DNA of 64,000 nucleotides from CADEEN01 sp963751775 (GTDB taxonomy: Bacteria; Pseudomonadota; Gammaproteobacteria; Burkholderiales; Burkholderiaceae_C). The stretch is from the NCBI GenBank assembly GCA_963751775.1, contig CAVVVW010000032.1:62001-126000 (forward strand), written 5' to 3'. The position numbers and the translations under genes were made by a program. The notes beneath the pieces were generated by a model. It did not search any database. It saw nothing but the letters and a program-made list of their open reading frames with translations, and was not told the origin of the DNA. Shown one piece after another: positions 11,069 through 19,823 of this stretch (positions are counted from its first letter, which is position 1; each line of letters begins with the position of its first letter).

Positions 11069-12466
11069 TCAACCCAGGCGCCGCTGGTGCGCCGCGATCT
11101 GCTCGCGCACGCGTTCGGGCGCCGTGCCGCCCTGCACGCGGCGCGCACCGAGCGAGCCGCGCAGCGACAGCACGGCGTACACGTCGGCCTCGATCGCCGG
11201 GTTGAAGGTCTGCAGCGTCTCGAGCGGCAGGTCGGCCAGATCCACGCCGCGCGACATGCCGAGCTTGACCGCCTGCGCCACCACCTCGTGCGCGTCGCGG
11301 AACGGCAGGCCCTTCTTCACCAGGTAGTCGGCCAGGTCGGTGGCGGTGGCGTAACCGCGCAACGCCGCGCGCTCCATCGCCTCGGGCTTGACGACGATGC
11401 CGGCCACCATCTCGGCCATGATGCGCAAGGTGGCGGCCAGCGTGTCGACGGTGTCGAACAGCGGCTCCTTGTCTTCCTGGTTGTCCTTGTTGTAGGTCAG
11501 CGGCTGGCCCTTCATCAGCGTCAGCAGGCCCATCAGGTGGCCGTAGACGCGGCCGGTCTTGCCGCGCGCGAGTTCGGCCACGTCGGGATTGCGCTTTTGC
11601 GGCATGATCGACGAGCCGGTGCAATAACGATCGGCCAGATCGATGAAGCCGAAGTTCTGGCTCATCCAGAGCACGATCTCCTCGGCGAGGCGCGACACGT
11701 GCATCATCGTGATCGCCGCCCAGGCCGCGAACTCGATCGCGAAGTCGCGGTCGCTGACGGCGTCCAGGCTGTTGGCGCAGACGCCCTCGAAGCCGAGCGC
11801 GCCGGCCACGCGTTCGCGGTCGAGCGGGTAGCTGGTGCCGGCCAGCGCCGCGGCACCGAGCGGCAGGCGGTTGACGCGCTTGCGCACGTCGGCCAGCCGT
11901 TCGGCGTCGCGCGCGAACATCTCCACGTAGGCCAGCAGGTGATGCGCAAGGCTCACCGGCTGCGCGACCTGCAAGTGCGTGTAGCCGGGCAGGATGGTCT
12001 CGGTGTGCGGCTCGGCGGCCTTCAGCAGTGCGCGTTGCATGCCCGCCAGCAGGGGCGCCAGCTGGTCGATCTCGCCGCGCAACCAGAGCCGCACGTCGGT
12101 CGCCACCTGGTCGTTGCGCGAGCGGCCGGTGTGCAGCCGCTTGCCGGCATCGCCCACCAGTTGCGTCAATCGCGCCTCGATGTTCAGGTGCACGTCTTCG
12201 AGCTCCAGCTTCCACTCGAAGCGCCCGGCTTCGATGTCGGCCGCAATCGCAGCCATGCCGCGCTGGATCGCGGCATGATCGGCGGCGGAGATCACGCCCT
12301 GCGCGGCCAGCATCTCGGCATGCGCCAGGCTGCCGGCGATGTCGGCGGCGGCCAGGCGGCGGTCGAAGCCGACGCTGGCGGTGTAGCGCTGCACCAGCTC
12401 GCTCATCGGCTCGGAGAACAGCGCCGACCAGGCTTGTGACTTGTTGGCGAGGGGATCGGAAGACAT
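11069..12466 (-). CDS. argH: Argininosuccinate lyase
   Basis: Splits argininosuccinate into arginine and fumarate, the last step of arginine synthesis. 465 residues. The fumarase-superfamily signature GSSIMPQKRNPD is present, as are HTGRSRNDQVATDVRLW and the catalytic His region (ILPGYTHLQVAQP). An open frame runs far upstream on the same strand (to 13264) but is antisense to algZ. The ATG at 12466 (MSSDPLANKSQAWS) is the family start. Divergent from algZ with 103 bp between. Confidence 0.96.
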   Translation of the reverse strand: MSSDPLANKSQAWSALFSEPMSELVQRYTASVGFDRRLAAADIAGSLAHAEMLAAQGVISAADHAAIQRGMAAIAADIEAGRFEWKLELEDVHLNIEARLTQLVGDAGKRLHTGRSRNDQVATDVRLWLRGEIDQLAPLLAGMQRALLKAAEPHTETILPGYTHLQVAQPVSLAHHLLAYVEMFARDAERLADVRKRVNRLPLGAAALAGTSYPLDRERVAGALGFEGVCANSLDAVSDRDFAIEFAAWAAITMMHVSRLAEEIVLWMSQNFGFIDLADRYCTGSSIMPQKRNPDVAELARGKTGRVYGHLMGLLTLMKGQPLTYNKDNQEDKEPLFDTVDTLAATLRIMAEMVAGIVVKPEAMERAALRGYATATDLADYLVKKGLPFRDAHEVVAQAVKLGMSRGVDLADLPLETLQTFNPAIEADVYAVLSLRGSLGARRVQGGTAPERVREQIAAHQRRLG

Positions 12467-12569
12467 GAGGCCACCACCGCGCGCGCGGTGCCCGAGGTGA
12501 GGAGAGGCTGGGACACAATGCCGGCAACCGCCAGCCCTGGTTGAATCGATTCTATCGACGCACCGCGCC

Positions 12570-13667
12570 ATGGACCTGCACGAAGACACCACCCCGATGC
12601 GACTGTCCGGCGCCAGCCGCTCGAGCGACTGGCCGTCCTCGTCGTTGCGTCCGCCCGAAGCGAGACTGGCTGCCGACACCGGGGCCGGCTTCGATGTCTG
12701 CCGCGGCGCGCTGGCGCTGCGCGCCATCCTGGCCGTCAACGGCACGGTGGTCGTCGCCGCACTGGCCGGCGCCGCAAGCTGGCACGACGCGCTGGCGGCC
12801 GTCGGGCCGGCGATCTTCATCGCGCTGTCGGCCACGCTGGCCTGGCTGGCCAGCGTGTGCCTGCTGCGCAAGGTGTTGATGCGCCTGCTGCCCGCGCCGC
12901 GCACGCTGGCGTTGATGGCGCTCGGGGCGACGGCGGCACCGCTGGCCGCGGCCCCGATGGTCTGGCTGCGCCTGATCGAGCTGCCGTTCGTGCGCCTGGT
13001 GGCACTGTGCGCGATCGGTGCGGCGCTGGCGTTCCTGCTCGGCTTGTGGCTGCAATGGCGCGAGGGCCGGCGCACGCCGGCCGACGCGCGCGCGCGGCTG
13101 GCCGAATTGCAGTCGCGCATCCGCCCGCACTTCCTGTTCAATACGCTGAACACCGCGATCTCGCTGGTTCGCACCGACCCGCCGCGCGCCGAGGCCGTGC
13201 TCGAGGACCTGGCCGAGCTGTTCCGCGTCGCGCTGGTCGACGGCGACAGCGGTGCCGCGGTCACGCTGGCCAGCGAGCTCGACCTGGCCCGGCGTTACCT
13301 GGCCATCGAGCAGCTGCGCTTCGGCGAGCGGCTGCGCCTGGAATGGCAGCTCGACCCGGCCGCTGCCGCCGCACGGCTGCCTGCGCTGGTGCTGCAGCCC
13401 TTGCTGGAGAACGCCGTGCGCCACGGCGTCGAACCGGCCGAGGGCGGCGGCTCGGTGCGTGTGCGCACGCGCGCGCGCCGCGGCCGCGCCGAGATCGTGA
13501 TCGAAAACACCGTCAGCGGCCCATCGCGCCCCGGCCACGGCCTGGCGCTGGCCAACGTGCGCGAGCGTCTGCGCCTGTTGCACGACCTCGACGCCCAGTT
13601 CGAGATTCAGCGCGACGACAGCCGCTATCGCGTTCGCATCGCCGTGCCCCTCGGGGGCGAAACATGA
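12570..13667 (+). CDS. algZ: LytS/AlgZ-type sensor histidine kinase
   Basis: Membrane sensor kinase of the short LytS/AlgZ class that phosphorylates the downstream LytTR regulator. 365 residues. Four hydrophobic segments lie between about residues 45 and 160. The His-kinase box is RPHFLFNTLNTA (phospho-acceptor His near 186), and the ATPase N-box is LQPLLENAVRHG (near 280) with a G-rich lid (GHGLALANVRERL). The stop overlaps the algR start (ATGA). The symbol follows the argH-algZ-algR-hemC context known in Pseudomonas and Burkholderiales; the signal sensed is unknown. Confidence 0.85.
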   Translation: MDLHEDTTPMRLSGASRSSDWPSSSLRPPEARLAADTGAGFDVCRGALALRAILAVNGTVVVAALAGAASWHDALAAVGPAIFIALSATLAWLASVCLLRKVLMRLLPAPRTLALMALGATAAPLAAAPMVWLRLIELPFVRLVALCAIGAALAFLLGLWLQWREGRRTPADARARLAELQSRIRPHFLFNTLNTAISLVRTDPPRAEAVLEDLAELFRVALVDGDSGAAVTLASELDLARRYLAIEQLRFGERLRLEWQLDPAAAAARLPALVLQPLLENAVRHGVEPAEGGGSVRVRTRARRGRAEIVIENTVSGPSRPGHGLALANVRERLRLLHDLDAQFEIQRDDSRYRVRIAVPLGGET

Positions 13668-14452
13668 ACGCCCCGCCCGCGGTTCAACGCGTCCTGATCG
13701 TCGACGATGAGGCGCTGGCGCGCGCGCGCCTGGCACTGCTGGTGCAGGAGTGCACCGAACCGCGCTGCGTGGTCGCCGGCGAATGCGCCAGCGTGTCGCA
13801 GGCACGGCAATGGCTCGAGGCCGGGCAGGCCGACATCCTGCTGCTCGACATCCAGATGCCCGGCCAGCCCGGCACCGCGCTGGCGGCCGAACTGCAACAC
13901 CTGCCGCGATCGCCGGCGGTGGTGTTCGTGACCGCGCACAGCGAACATGCGCTGGCCGCATTCGACCTCGACGCCGTCGACTACCTGACCAAGCCGGTCC
14001 AGCGCGAGCGCCTCGCCGCGGCGCTGCAGCGCGCCGCGCGCCGCGCCGCCGCGCGACAGGGCGAGAGCGCCGCAGCGCAGGAGCAGCCGGTGCTGGTGGT
14101 CAGCGAACGCGGCCGCGTGGCGCGCATTCCGCTGGCCGAGGTGCTCTATCTCAAGGCCGAACTGAAATACGTCACGCTGCGCACCATCGAGCGCAGCTGG
14201 GTCCTCGACGATTCGCTGACCGATCTCGAGCAGCGCCTGGGCGAGCGCTTCTTGCGCGTGCACCGCAATGCCCTGGTCGCGCGCGACGCGGTGCGCCTGC
14301 TCGAGCACCGCCGCATGGCCGAGCACGACGACGATGCGGGCGGCAGCGAGATCGGCTGGGCGGTACAGGTGGCGCCGGTGGGCGAATGGCTGGCGGTGTC
14401 GCGGCGCCAATTGAGCGCGGTGCGCGAGGCGCTGGCGGCCAGCGGGTACTGA
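13664..14452 (+). CDS. algR: LytTR-family response regulator (AlgR-like)
   Basis: DNA-binding response regulator paired with the kinase just upstream. 262 residues. The receiver domain has the acidic pair in VLIVDDEALARARL, the phospho-acceptor Asp in LLLDIQMPG (about residue 61), the Thr/Ser switch VFVTAHSEHAL and Lys in YLTKPVQRERL. The C-terminal LytTR domain begins near residue 140 (VARIPLAEVLYLKAELKYVT) and includes FLRVHRNALVARDAV. In related genomes algR is followed closely by hemC; here more than 20 kb of catabolic genes separates them. Confidence 0.88.
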   Translation: MNAPPAVQRVLIVDDEALARARLALLVQECTEPRCVVAGECASVSQARQWLEAGQADILLLDIQMPGQPGTALAAELQHLPRSPAVVFVTAHSEHALAAFDLDAVDYLTKPVQRERLAAALQRAARRAAARQGESAAAQEQPVLVVSERGRVARIPLAEVLYLKAELKYVTLRTIERSWVLDDSLTDLEQRLGERFLRVHRNALVARDAVRLLEHRRMAEHDDDAGGSEIGWAVQVAPVGEWLAVSRRQLSAVREALAASGY

Positions 14453-14520
14453 GTGCCCCCAAGGCCGCCGCCATGCGGCGTCCGCCCCCCCGAGGGGGAG
14501 CAAGGAAACTCGGGGCGGCC
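14453..14520 (+). repeat. GC-rich intergenic repeat, copy B
   Basis: Occupies the whole space between the convergent algR and isomerase stops. It opens GTGCCCCCAAGG, has a C7-GAG-G5 self-complementary core and closes with CTCGGGGCGGCCC. Its shared elements with copy A (3236-3340) are the start, the C-run/G-run core and the GGGGCGGCCC end. It marks the junction between the core block and the accessory block. Confidence 0.5.
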
Positions 14521-15425
14521 CTACGTTTCCTTGAGCAGCGCGCAACTGCATCTGCCCCGGCAGGGGCGTCGAGCGGCGCAGGATGTCTTCGGCCAGCCAG
14601 ATGGCGGATCGGCGCGCGCGCTCGGCCACGGTGGGCAGCGGCAGTTGCCGGTAGTCGTCGTTGAAGACCTCGAAGCTGTAGTCGCCGCGAAAGCCCAGCC
14701 CGGCCAGCTGGAGCACGAGGGCGGCCACCTGTACGCTGCGCGGGCCCTCGCCGGGAAAGACCCTGCGCCGCGGCGTGCCGCCCGACGCATCCGCTTCGTG
14801 CCCCGCGGCATCGAAGACATCCGCCAGCCGCACGACGAAGATCTTGTCGGGGTCGATCAGGTCCAGGTCGTCCAGCGCAACCGCCACGCAGCACGGTGTC
14901 GGCGGTGTCGATGGCCAGGCCCAGGTTGGGCATCTCGGCGCGATCGACCACGTCCCAGGCGCCGAACAAGTCGTGCACCGTCCTGCTCCCGCCCACGGCT
15001 TCGTAGGCCACCCGCAAGCCGAGCGGGATCGCCAGCATCGCGAGCTTGCGCAAGTCGCGGGCGATGGTCTCCAGATCCTGTGCGGCTGCCGGGTGGGTCG
15101 ACGCGGACACCATCAGCATCGGCGCGCCGACCGCGTGCGCCATCTGCAGCAGGGCCTGCGCGACCTCGAGCTTGTAGGCGTGCTGCTGGTCCGACAGCCC
15201 CTCGAAGTCGCGCAACCACTGCAGGCCGGTGACGCGCAGGCCGCTGGCCTTGACCGCGCGCGCTGCCGCCTCGAGCCCGCCGGGATGCTGGGCGAGATCG
15301 CCCGCCTCGAGCATGACCTGCGTGAAGCCAGCGTCGCGGATCGCCGCCAGCCGGGCCTCCAGCGGCCCGGCCAGCGTCGCCGTGGCCATGCCGAAATCGT
15401 CGAAGTTGCAGCTGCGCGGCGTCAT
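14521..15425 (-). CDS. Sugar phosphate isomerase/epimerase-like TIM barrel, copy 2 (frame breaks)
   Basis: Xylose-isomerase-like TIM-barrel protein, the family of IolE/IolI, hydroxypyruvate isomerase and 3-dehydroshikimate dehydratases. The start at 15425 (MTPRSCNFDDFGMATATL) overlaps the preceding stop (ATGA). Metal-site segments are visible: Glu in LRVAYEAVG, Asp in LAIDTADT and Glu in YSFEVFNDDYRQ. The frame breaks near 14890, and again near 14545, where the stop at 14521 (..LLKET) becomes the natural end. Repaired length is about 300 residues. Last gene of the eight-gene operon; probably a dehydratase or isomerase on the same ring compound, substrate unknown. Confidence 0.7.
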
Positions 15426-16390
15426 CGCGTGGTCCCCTGTGTGACGGCAGCAGGCCAGCGCGCCTGCGTCCAACCCTTGGGCAATCCGGCCTCGGGCGTC
15501 ATGCCGTAGACCGGCTCGCCGGGCAGGCCCTTCTTCAGCGGCTCGCGCGCCGCGATGAGCTTGTCCAGGTCGACGCCGGTGCGTATGCCCATGGCCTCGA
15601 ACATGAACACCAGGTCTTCGGTGACCACGTTGCCCGACGCGCCCGGCGCGTAAGGGCAACCGCCAAGACCGCCCAACGACGCATCGAACGTGCGCACGCC
15701 GACGTCGTAGGCAGCCAGGCAGTTGGCCAACCCGAGACCGCGCGTGTTGTGCATGTGGGCGGCCCCGGTGCGCTCGCCGATCACGGCGCGCACCTTGTTG
15801 AACAGGCGGCGCACCTGCGCCGGATTGGCCATGCCCGTGGTGTCGGACAGGCCCGCCTCGTCGACTCCGGCGTCGACGGCTTGTGCGGCCATCCAGACCA
15901 CGTCCTCGTCGCTGACCTCGCCCTGGATCGTGCAACCGAAGGCAGTGGAAATGCCGGCCTCGATCTTCACGCCGGGCGCGATCTCGTCACGCAGGCGGGC
16001 GATGGCGCGTATCTCCTCGACCATCTGCTCGCGCGTCTTGCGCACGTTGGCCATCATGTGCGCTGCACTGGCCGAGACCGGGATGGTCAGCTTGTGCACA
16101 CCCGCGCGCAGCGCGGCCTCGGCGCCGCGCAGGTTGGGCACCAAGGCCATCACGGTCACGCCGGGGTGCGTCAGCGCGTGCCGCACGACCTCGGCCGCAT
16201 CGGCCATCTGCGGCAGCAGCTTGGCCGGCACGAACGAGCAGACCTCGATCTCGCGCAGGCCCGCGGCCACCAGCGCGTCGAGCCAGACGAACTTGTCGGC
16301 GGTGGCCATCACGGCCTTGACCGACTGCAGGCCGTCGCGGGGCCCGACCTCGCTGATCAGGACGTCGGGCTGGGTGGCGGTCGCACTCAT
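15422..16390 (-). CDS. Hydroxymethylglutaryl-CoA lyase-like enzyme
   Basis: DRE-TIM metallolyase family: carbon-carbon cleavage of a 3-hydroxy-3-methylglutaryl-CoA-type thioester. 322 residues, intact. The active-site blocks are all present: SEVGPRDGLQ, the metal-binding AHMHNTRGLGLAN, and the catalytic Cys loop GGCPYAPGASGN. The start at 16390 is chosen because AGGAG lies 8 nt upstream; a GTG at 16399 has no such site. It overlaps the next gene by 4 bp. Paralogues of this family serve leucine catabolism, but there are no leucine genes here. In this operon it more likely cleaves a pathway-specific CoA ester (inference). Confidence 0.85.
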   Translation of the reverse strand: MSATATQPDVLISEVGPRDGLQSVKAVMATADKFVWLDALVAAGLREIEVCSFVPAKLLPQMADAAEVVRHALTHPGVTVMALVPNLRGAEAALRAGVHKLTIPVSASAAHMMANVRKTREQMVEEIRAIARLRDEIAPGVKIEAGISTAFGCTIQGEVSDEDVVWMAAQAVDAGVDEAGLSDTTGMANPAQVRRLFNKVRAVIGERTGAAHMHNTRGLGLANCLAAYDVGVRTFDASLGGLGGCPYAPGASGNVVTEDLVFMFEAMGIRTGVDLDKLIAAREPLKKGLPGEPVYGMTPEAGLPKGWTQARWPAAVTQGTTR

Positions 16391-16428
16391 GGTTCGCACT
16401 CCTGGGTGATCGGCAGCGGCGCCGCCGG

Positions 16429-17211
16429 CTAGGTGCCGAGCACGGCCTTGCGGGTGGCCTGCAGCACGGCGCGCAGGTCCTCGATCGGGACCTGCCCCGG
16501 CGCCGAACTGCCCTTGCCGACGGCGAAGGTGACGGTCGAGCCGAAGGCCCAGCCGACCATCCGCGACAGCGACCCGTAGGCGCCCATCGACATGCTGATC
16601 AGCGGCAGCGCCACCGTCTGGCTCGCGGCATGGGTGGCAGCGAGCAGGGTCAACACATCCTGCGGCCCCTGCGGCATGACGGCGATCTTGGCCACGTCGG
16701 CGCCGAGGCGCTCGGCCTCGGCGAACTTGGCGCTCAGCCAGGCCACGTCCGGCGTGGCCTTGAAGTTGTGATACGAGGCCACGAGCGGCAGTTCATTCGC
16801 GCGCGTCGCGGCGCGGATGCGCGCGAAGTCGGCGGCGTCACTGGACATCTCCCAGTCGACCATGTCGATGCAACGCGCTTCGCACACGGCCTCGTGGACG
16901 CGAACGACATCGGCCTCGTCCAGCGTGATCGGCTGGCCGCCCTCGCGCGTCGAACGGCGGGTGAACAGCACCGGCGTCTCGCCGGCGGCGGCACGGATCG
17001 CGCGCGCGGTGGCGATCACGGCCTGGGCATCGCCGAGCCCGGCGAAGAAGTCGACCCGCCACTCGAGCAGGTCAGGCGCCTTTGGCAGCACCGTCGCGAG
17101 TTCGGCGAGGATTTCCTCGCGCGTGCGGCCAACCAGCGGCGTGCAGATCAAGGGCAGCTTGCCGCCGGCAACCGGCTTGCCGCGCAGGTGGATCAGTCGG
17201 GTCGGGGTCAC
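16429..17211 (-). CDS. Type I 3-dehydroquinate dehydratase, canonical paralogue (AroD1)
   Basis: Class I dehydroquinase: dehydration of 3-dehydroquinate to 3-dehydroshikimate through a lysine Schiff base. 260 residues, close to the 252 of E. coli AroD. The catalytic residues are present: His148 in SYHNFKATP, Schiff-base Lys175 in ADVAKIAVMPQ and the carboxylate-binding Arg in SLSRMVGWAFGS; the end SAPGQVPIEDL is canonical. It starts at a GTG (17211). Burkholderiales normally use the type II enzyme (AroQ) for biosynthesis, so a type I copy here points to catabolism. A paralogue lies 34 bp upstream in the operon. Confidence 0.88.
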   Translation of the reverse strand: MTPTRLIHLRGKPVAGGKLPLICTPLVGRTREEILAELATVLPKAPDLLEWRVDFFAGLGDAQAVIATARAIRAAAGETPVLFTRRSTREGGQPITLDEADVVRVHEAVCEARCIDMVDWEMSSDAADFARIRAATRANELPLVASYHNFKATPDVAWLSAKFAEAERLGADVAKIAVMPQGPQDVLTLLAATHAASQTVALPLISMSMGAYGSLSRMVGWAFGSTVTFAVGKGSSAPGQVPIEDLRAVLQATRKAVLGT

Positions 17212-17245
17212 GGCGTGTCCTTTGAATTCGTTGCGGACAATGACA

Positions 17246-18040
17246 TCAGAACATCTCGCCGCCGCGCGAGCGGCGCAGGATGTCGAGCACGGTGACGAGA
17301 TCGCCGATCGGAATCTGCCCCGGGGCCGAGGCCGCCTCGCCGACGGCGTAGCTCAGGCAGGAGCCGAACAGCCCACCGACCATCCGCGTGACCGAGCCCA
17401 GCGGCCCGACCGACATGCTGATCAAGGGGATATGGGCCTTCTCGTCGGCGCGTGCCGTTGCGGCCAGCAGCGTGAGCACATCGGCACGGTCGCGCGGCAT
17501 CACCGACACCATCGCCACGTCCGCCCCCTGGCGCTCGGCCTCGAGGAAACGGTCGACCAGGAAGTCGATGCCCGGCGTGTAGCCGAAGTTGTGATACGAC
17601 AGGATCAGCCGCGTCTCGTTCGCGTGGGCGCTCTCGCGCACGCGCTGCAGCAGCCGGGCCTCGTGCTCCAGTTCGTAGTCGACGAAGTCGACGAGCCGGC
17701 TGGCGCTCACCGCGGCGTAGAGCCCGACCACCTGTTCGTCGTCGATGGCTATGGGCTGCCCACCCTCCTTGCTCGAGCGGCAGGTGAAGACCAGCGGCCG
17801 CGTGCCGCAGGCGGCGCGCAGCGCCTTTGCCGTGTCGAGCACCGCGGCCGTGTCGGCAACGGCTTCGAAGTAGTCGGCCCGCCATTCGATGAGGTCGGGC
17901 TTCTTCGTCAGGATGCTCGCGAGTTCCGCCAGCAGACGCTTCTTCGACCGGCCTACCAGCGGCGTGCCGATCAGCGGCGTTTCGCCGCCCTTTTGCTTGC
18001 CGCGGCGGCCGACCACCAGCTTGTGTTTCATGTCATGCAC
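17246..18040 (-). CDS. Type I dehydroquinase paralogue lacking the Schiff-base lysine (AroD2)
   Basis: Same fold and length (264 residues) as its tandem neighbour and clearly homologous throughout: TPLIGTPLVGRS, LIEWRADYFEAV, FTCRSSKEGGQP, and the His150 block ILSYHNFGYTP. The segment that should hold the Schiff-base Lys reads ADVAMVSVMPR: Met177, encoded by an ATG at 17512-17510, replaces Lys. The Arg (SVTRMVGGLFGS) and SAPGQIP loop are kept. It therefore cannot use the normal class I mechanism. It may be a non-catalytic partner of AroD1 or an enzyme with changed chemistry. There is no frame break in the gene. The ATG at 18040 has GGAG 11 nt upstream. Confidence 0.82.
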   Translation of the reverse strand: MHDMKHKLVVGRRGKQKGGETPLIGTPLVGRSKKRLLAELASILTKKPDLIEWRADYFEAVADTAAVLDTAKALRAACGTRPLVFTCRSSKEGGQPIAIDDEQVVGLYAAVSASRLVDFVDYELEHEARLLQRVRESAHANETRLILSYHNFGYTPGIDFLVDRFLEAERQGADVAMVSVMPRDRADVLTLLAATARADEKAHIPLISMSVGPLGSVTRMVGGLFGSCLSYAVGEAASAPGQIPIGDLVTVLDILRRSRGGEMF

Positions 18041-18097
18041 CCCTGTGCTCCTGCATTGTTGAATTCTCCGGCGAAGCCAGGCGCGCGGCCCGGCGCC

Positions 18098-18932
18098 TCA
18101 GTACGCGACCCGCGACACCGCCCGCAGCTCCTCGGGCGTGGTCGAGCCGAAGCCGAAGAACTCGAGGTAGGCGGGGATCATCTCGAACAGCATCTCGGTG
18201 CCCACCTGGATGCGGCAGCCGCGGTCGAGTGCCGCCTGCAGCAGCGGCGTGACCTCCTGCTGCATCACGACCTCGCCGACCATGCTGCTCTTCGACAGTC
18301 GCGAGACGTCGAACGGCAGCGGGTCGCCCGCCTTCATGCCCAGCGGGGTGGCGTTCACCACCAGATCGTAGCCGGCCGGGTCATTGCTGCCGCTGCGCAC
18401 GTCGATCTTCGGATAGTGCTGCCGCAGCCGCGCAGCCAGGCCCTCGGCCGCCTCGGCCCGGGTGTCGAACACGGCCATCCGCGCCGGCCGCTCGGCGGCC
18501 AGCGAGGCGGCGATCGCCGAGCCGACGCCGCCGGCGCCGACCACCAGGCACGACGCACCGTCGAGCCGCAAGCCCTTGCGCAGCACGCCGCGCACGAAGC
18601 CGGCGCCGTCGAACATGTCGCCCAGCAGGCGGCCGTCCGGCTGCAGCCGCAAGCGCGTTGCAGGAATCGGCGATCTGCACCGCCGTGCTCGCCTCGTCGA
18701 GCAACCTCACCGTCGTCACCTTGTGCGGCATCGTGATCAGGGCGCCGTGGAAGTTGGTGAAGCGGCGGATCGCGGCCAGCGCCGCGGGGTAGTCCTCGGC
18801 CTTCACGCCCATCGGCACGACCACCGCGTCGATGCCGCGGCTCTCGAACCAGGGGTTGTAGATCAGAGGCGCCTTGAACGCTTCGGTGGGGTAGCCGATG
18901 TGGGCGATGAGCCGCGTCTTGCCGCTGATCAT
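18098..18932 (-). CDS. Shikimate/quinate dehydrogenase family protein, NAD-type (one frame break)
   Basis: AroE/YdiB-family oxidoreductase interconverting a ring hydroxyl and ketone. The catalytic Lys (LITMPHKVTTV) and Asp (GDMFDGAGF, in place of the usual NTDG) are present. The nucleotide site is VVGAGGVGSAIAASL, followed by an acidic residue at the second strand (AVFDTRAEA). AroE has NRT there for NADP, so NAD is the likely cofactor, which suits a catabolic oxidation (inference). The frame breaks near 18655, between IADSCNA and LRLQPDGRLLGDM; repaired length is about 278 residues. Fourth gene of the operon. Confidence 0.82.
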
Positions 18933-18978
18933 GGAAGTCTCTTGCCGGGGATGGCCATCGCGCCGATTCGTGTCTCGC

Positions 18979-19807
18979 TCACGCAGCGCGAGGCCTGGGA
19001 TGCGCCGCGAGGTAGGCCTTCAGCGTCTCGCAGGCAGCGCGTCGCGTGCTCGGCGTAGCCCATCTCCTCGTGGCAAACCTTGTTCGGCAACTCGATCGAG
19101 TAGACGCAGGGCGGGAGGTGCTCGAGGATGCTGGCGACGTCGATGCCGCCTTCGCCGACGTACAGGCGTGCCTCGCGCAGGATGCGGATCATCTCCTGCC
19201 GCTCGGTCGGGATCTCCGCCGGCGCGTCGCACAGGTGCGCGAAGTGGAACCACTCGCGCGGCAAGGCACGCAGCTTGGCGGGATCGTCGCCGGCACGGTG
19301 GAAGTGATGCATGTCGACCATCAGGCCGGCGTTGCTGCGCTCGATCGTCCTCAGCACGTCCACCGACTGCGCCAGGTTGCGCACCGCCGCGATCGGCACG
19401 TACTCCAGGTCCACCGTCAGGCCCAGCGGTTTGGCGAGGTCGCAGAGTTCGGCGAACTTCTCGATGTAGTAGTCGCGCTCGCCGCTCCAGATCGACGACA
19501 GCACGGCCTTCGCGCCAAGCTCCGCGGCCACCTCCATCGCCGGCAGGTAGCTCTTCGGGTCAACGCCCTCGAAGATGCGCGCCAGCTCGATGTCGTGCAC
19601 GCGCACGCCGGTGGCGGCCAGCGCCCGTTTGGTCTGCTTCAGCATCTCGCGGTTCTCGGCGAGTGCGTAGTTCGGCTCGCCCGGCAGGCCCATGTAGATG
19701 GGCCGGATGCTGACGTAGTCGTAGCCGGCGCGCGCCGCGATGTAGGTCATCTCCGGCGGCGCGCAGCCCAGCACCGTCAGGTGGGCCAGCGAGAATTCCT
19801 GGGCCAT
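18979..19807 (-). CDS. Sugar phosphate isomerase/epimerase-like TIM barrel, copy 1 (frame break at the C-terminus)
   Basis: Xylose-isomerase-like TIM barrel of about 276 residues. The divalent-metal/acid residues of the family are seen: Glu in VDLEYVPIAAVRN, Asp and His residues in LMVDMHHFHRAGD, His in HFAHLCDAPAE, and Glu in VYSIELPNKV. The unshifted frame ends at 18929 with an atypical tail. One indel near 19030 gives the tail LKAYLAAHPRPRAA and a stop at 18979, leaving a 46-bp gap to the next gene; I use that end. It starts at the ATG at 19807, 16 bp after the ThDP-enzyme stop in transcription order. By analogy with IolE it could dehydrate or isomerise the ring intermediate; no substrate can be assigned. 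Confidence 0.78.
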
Positions 19808-19823
19808 GGCTGGTGATTCCCGT

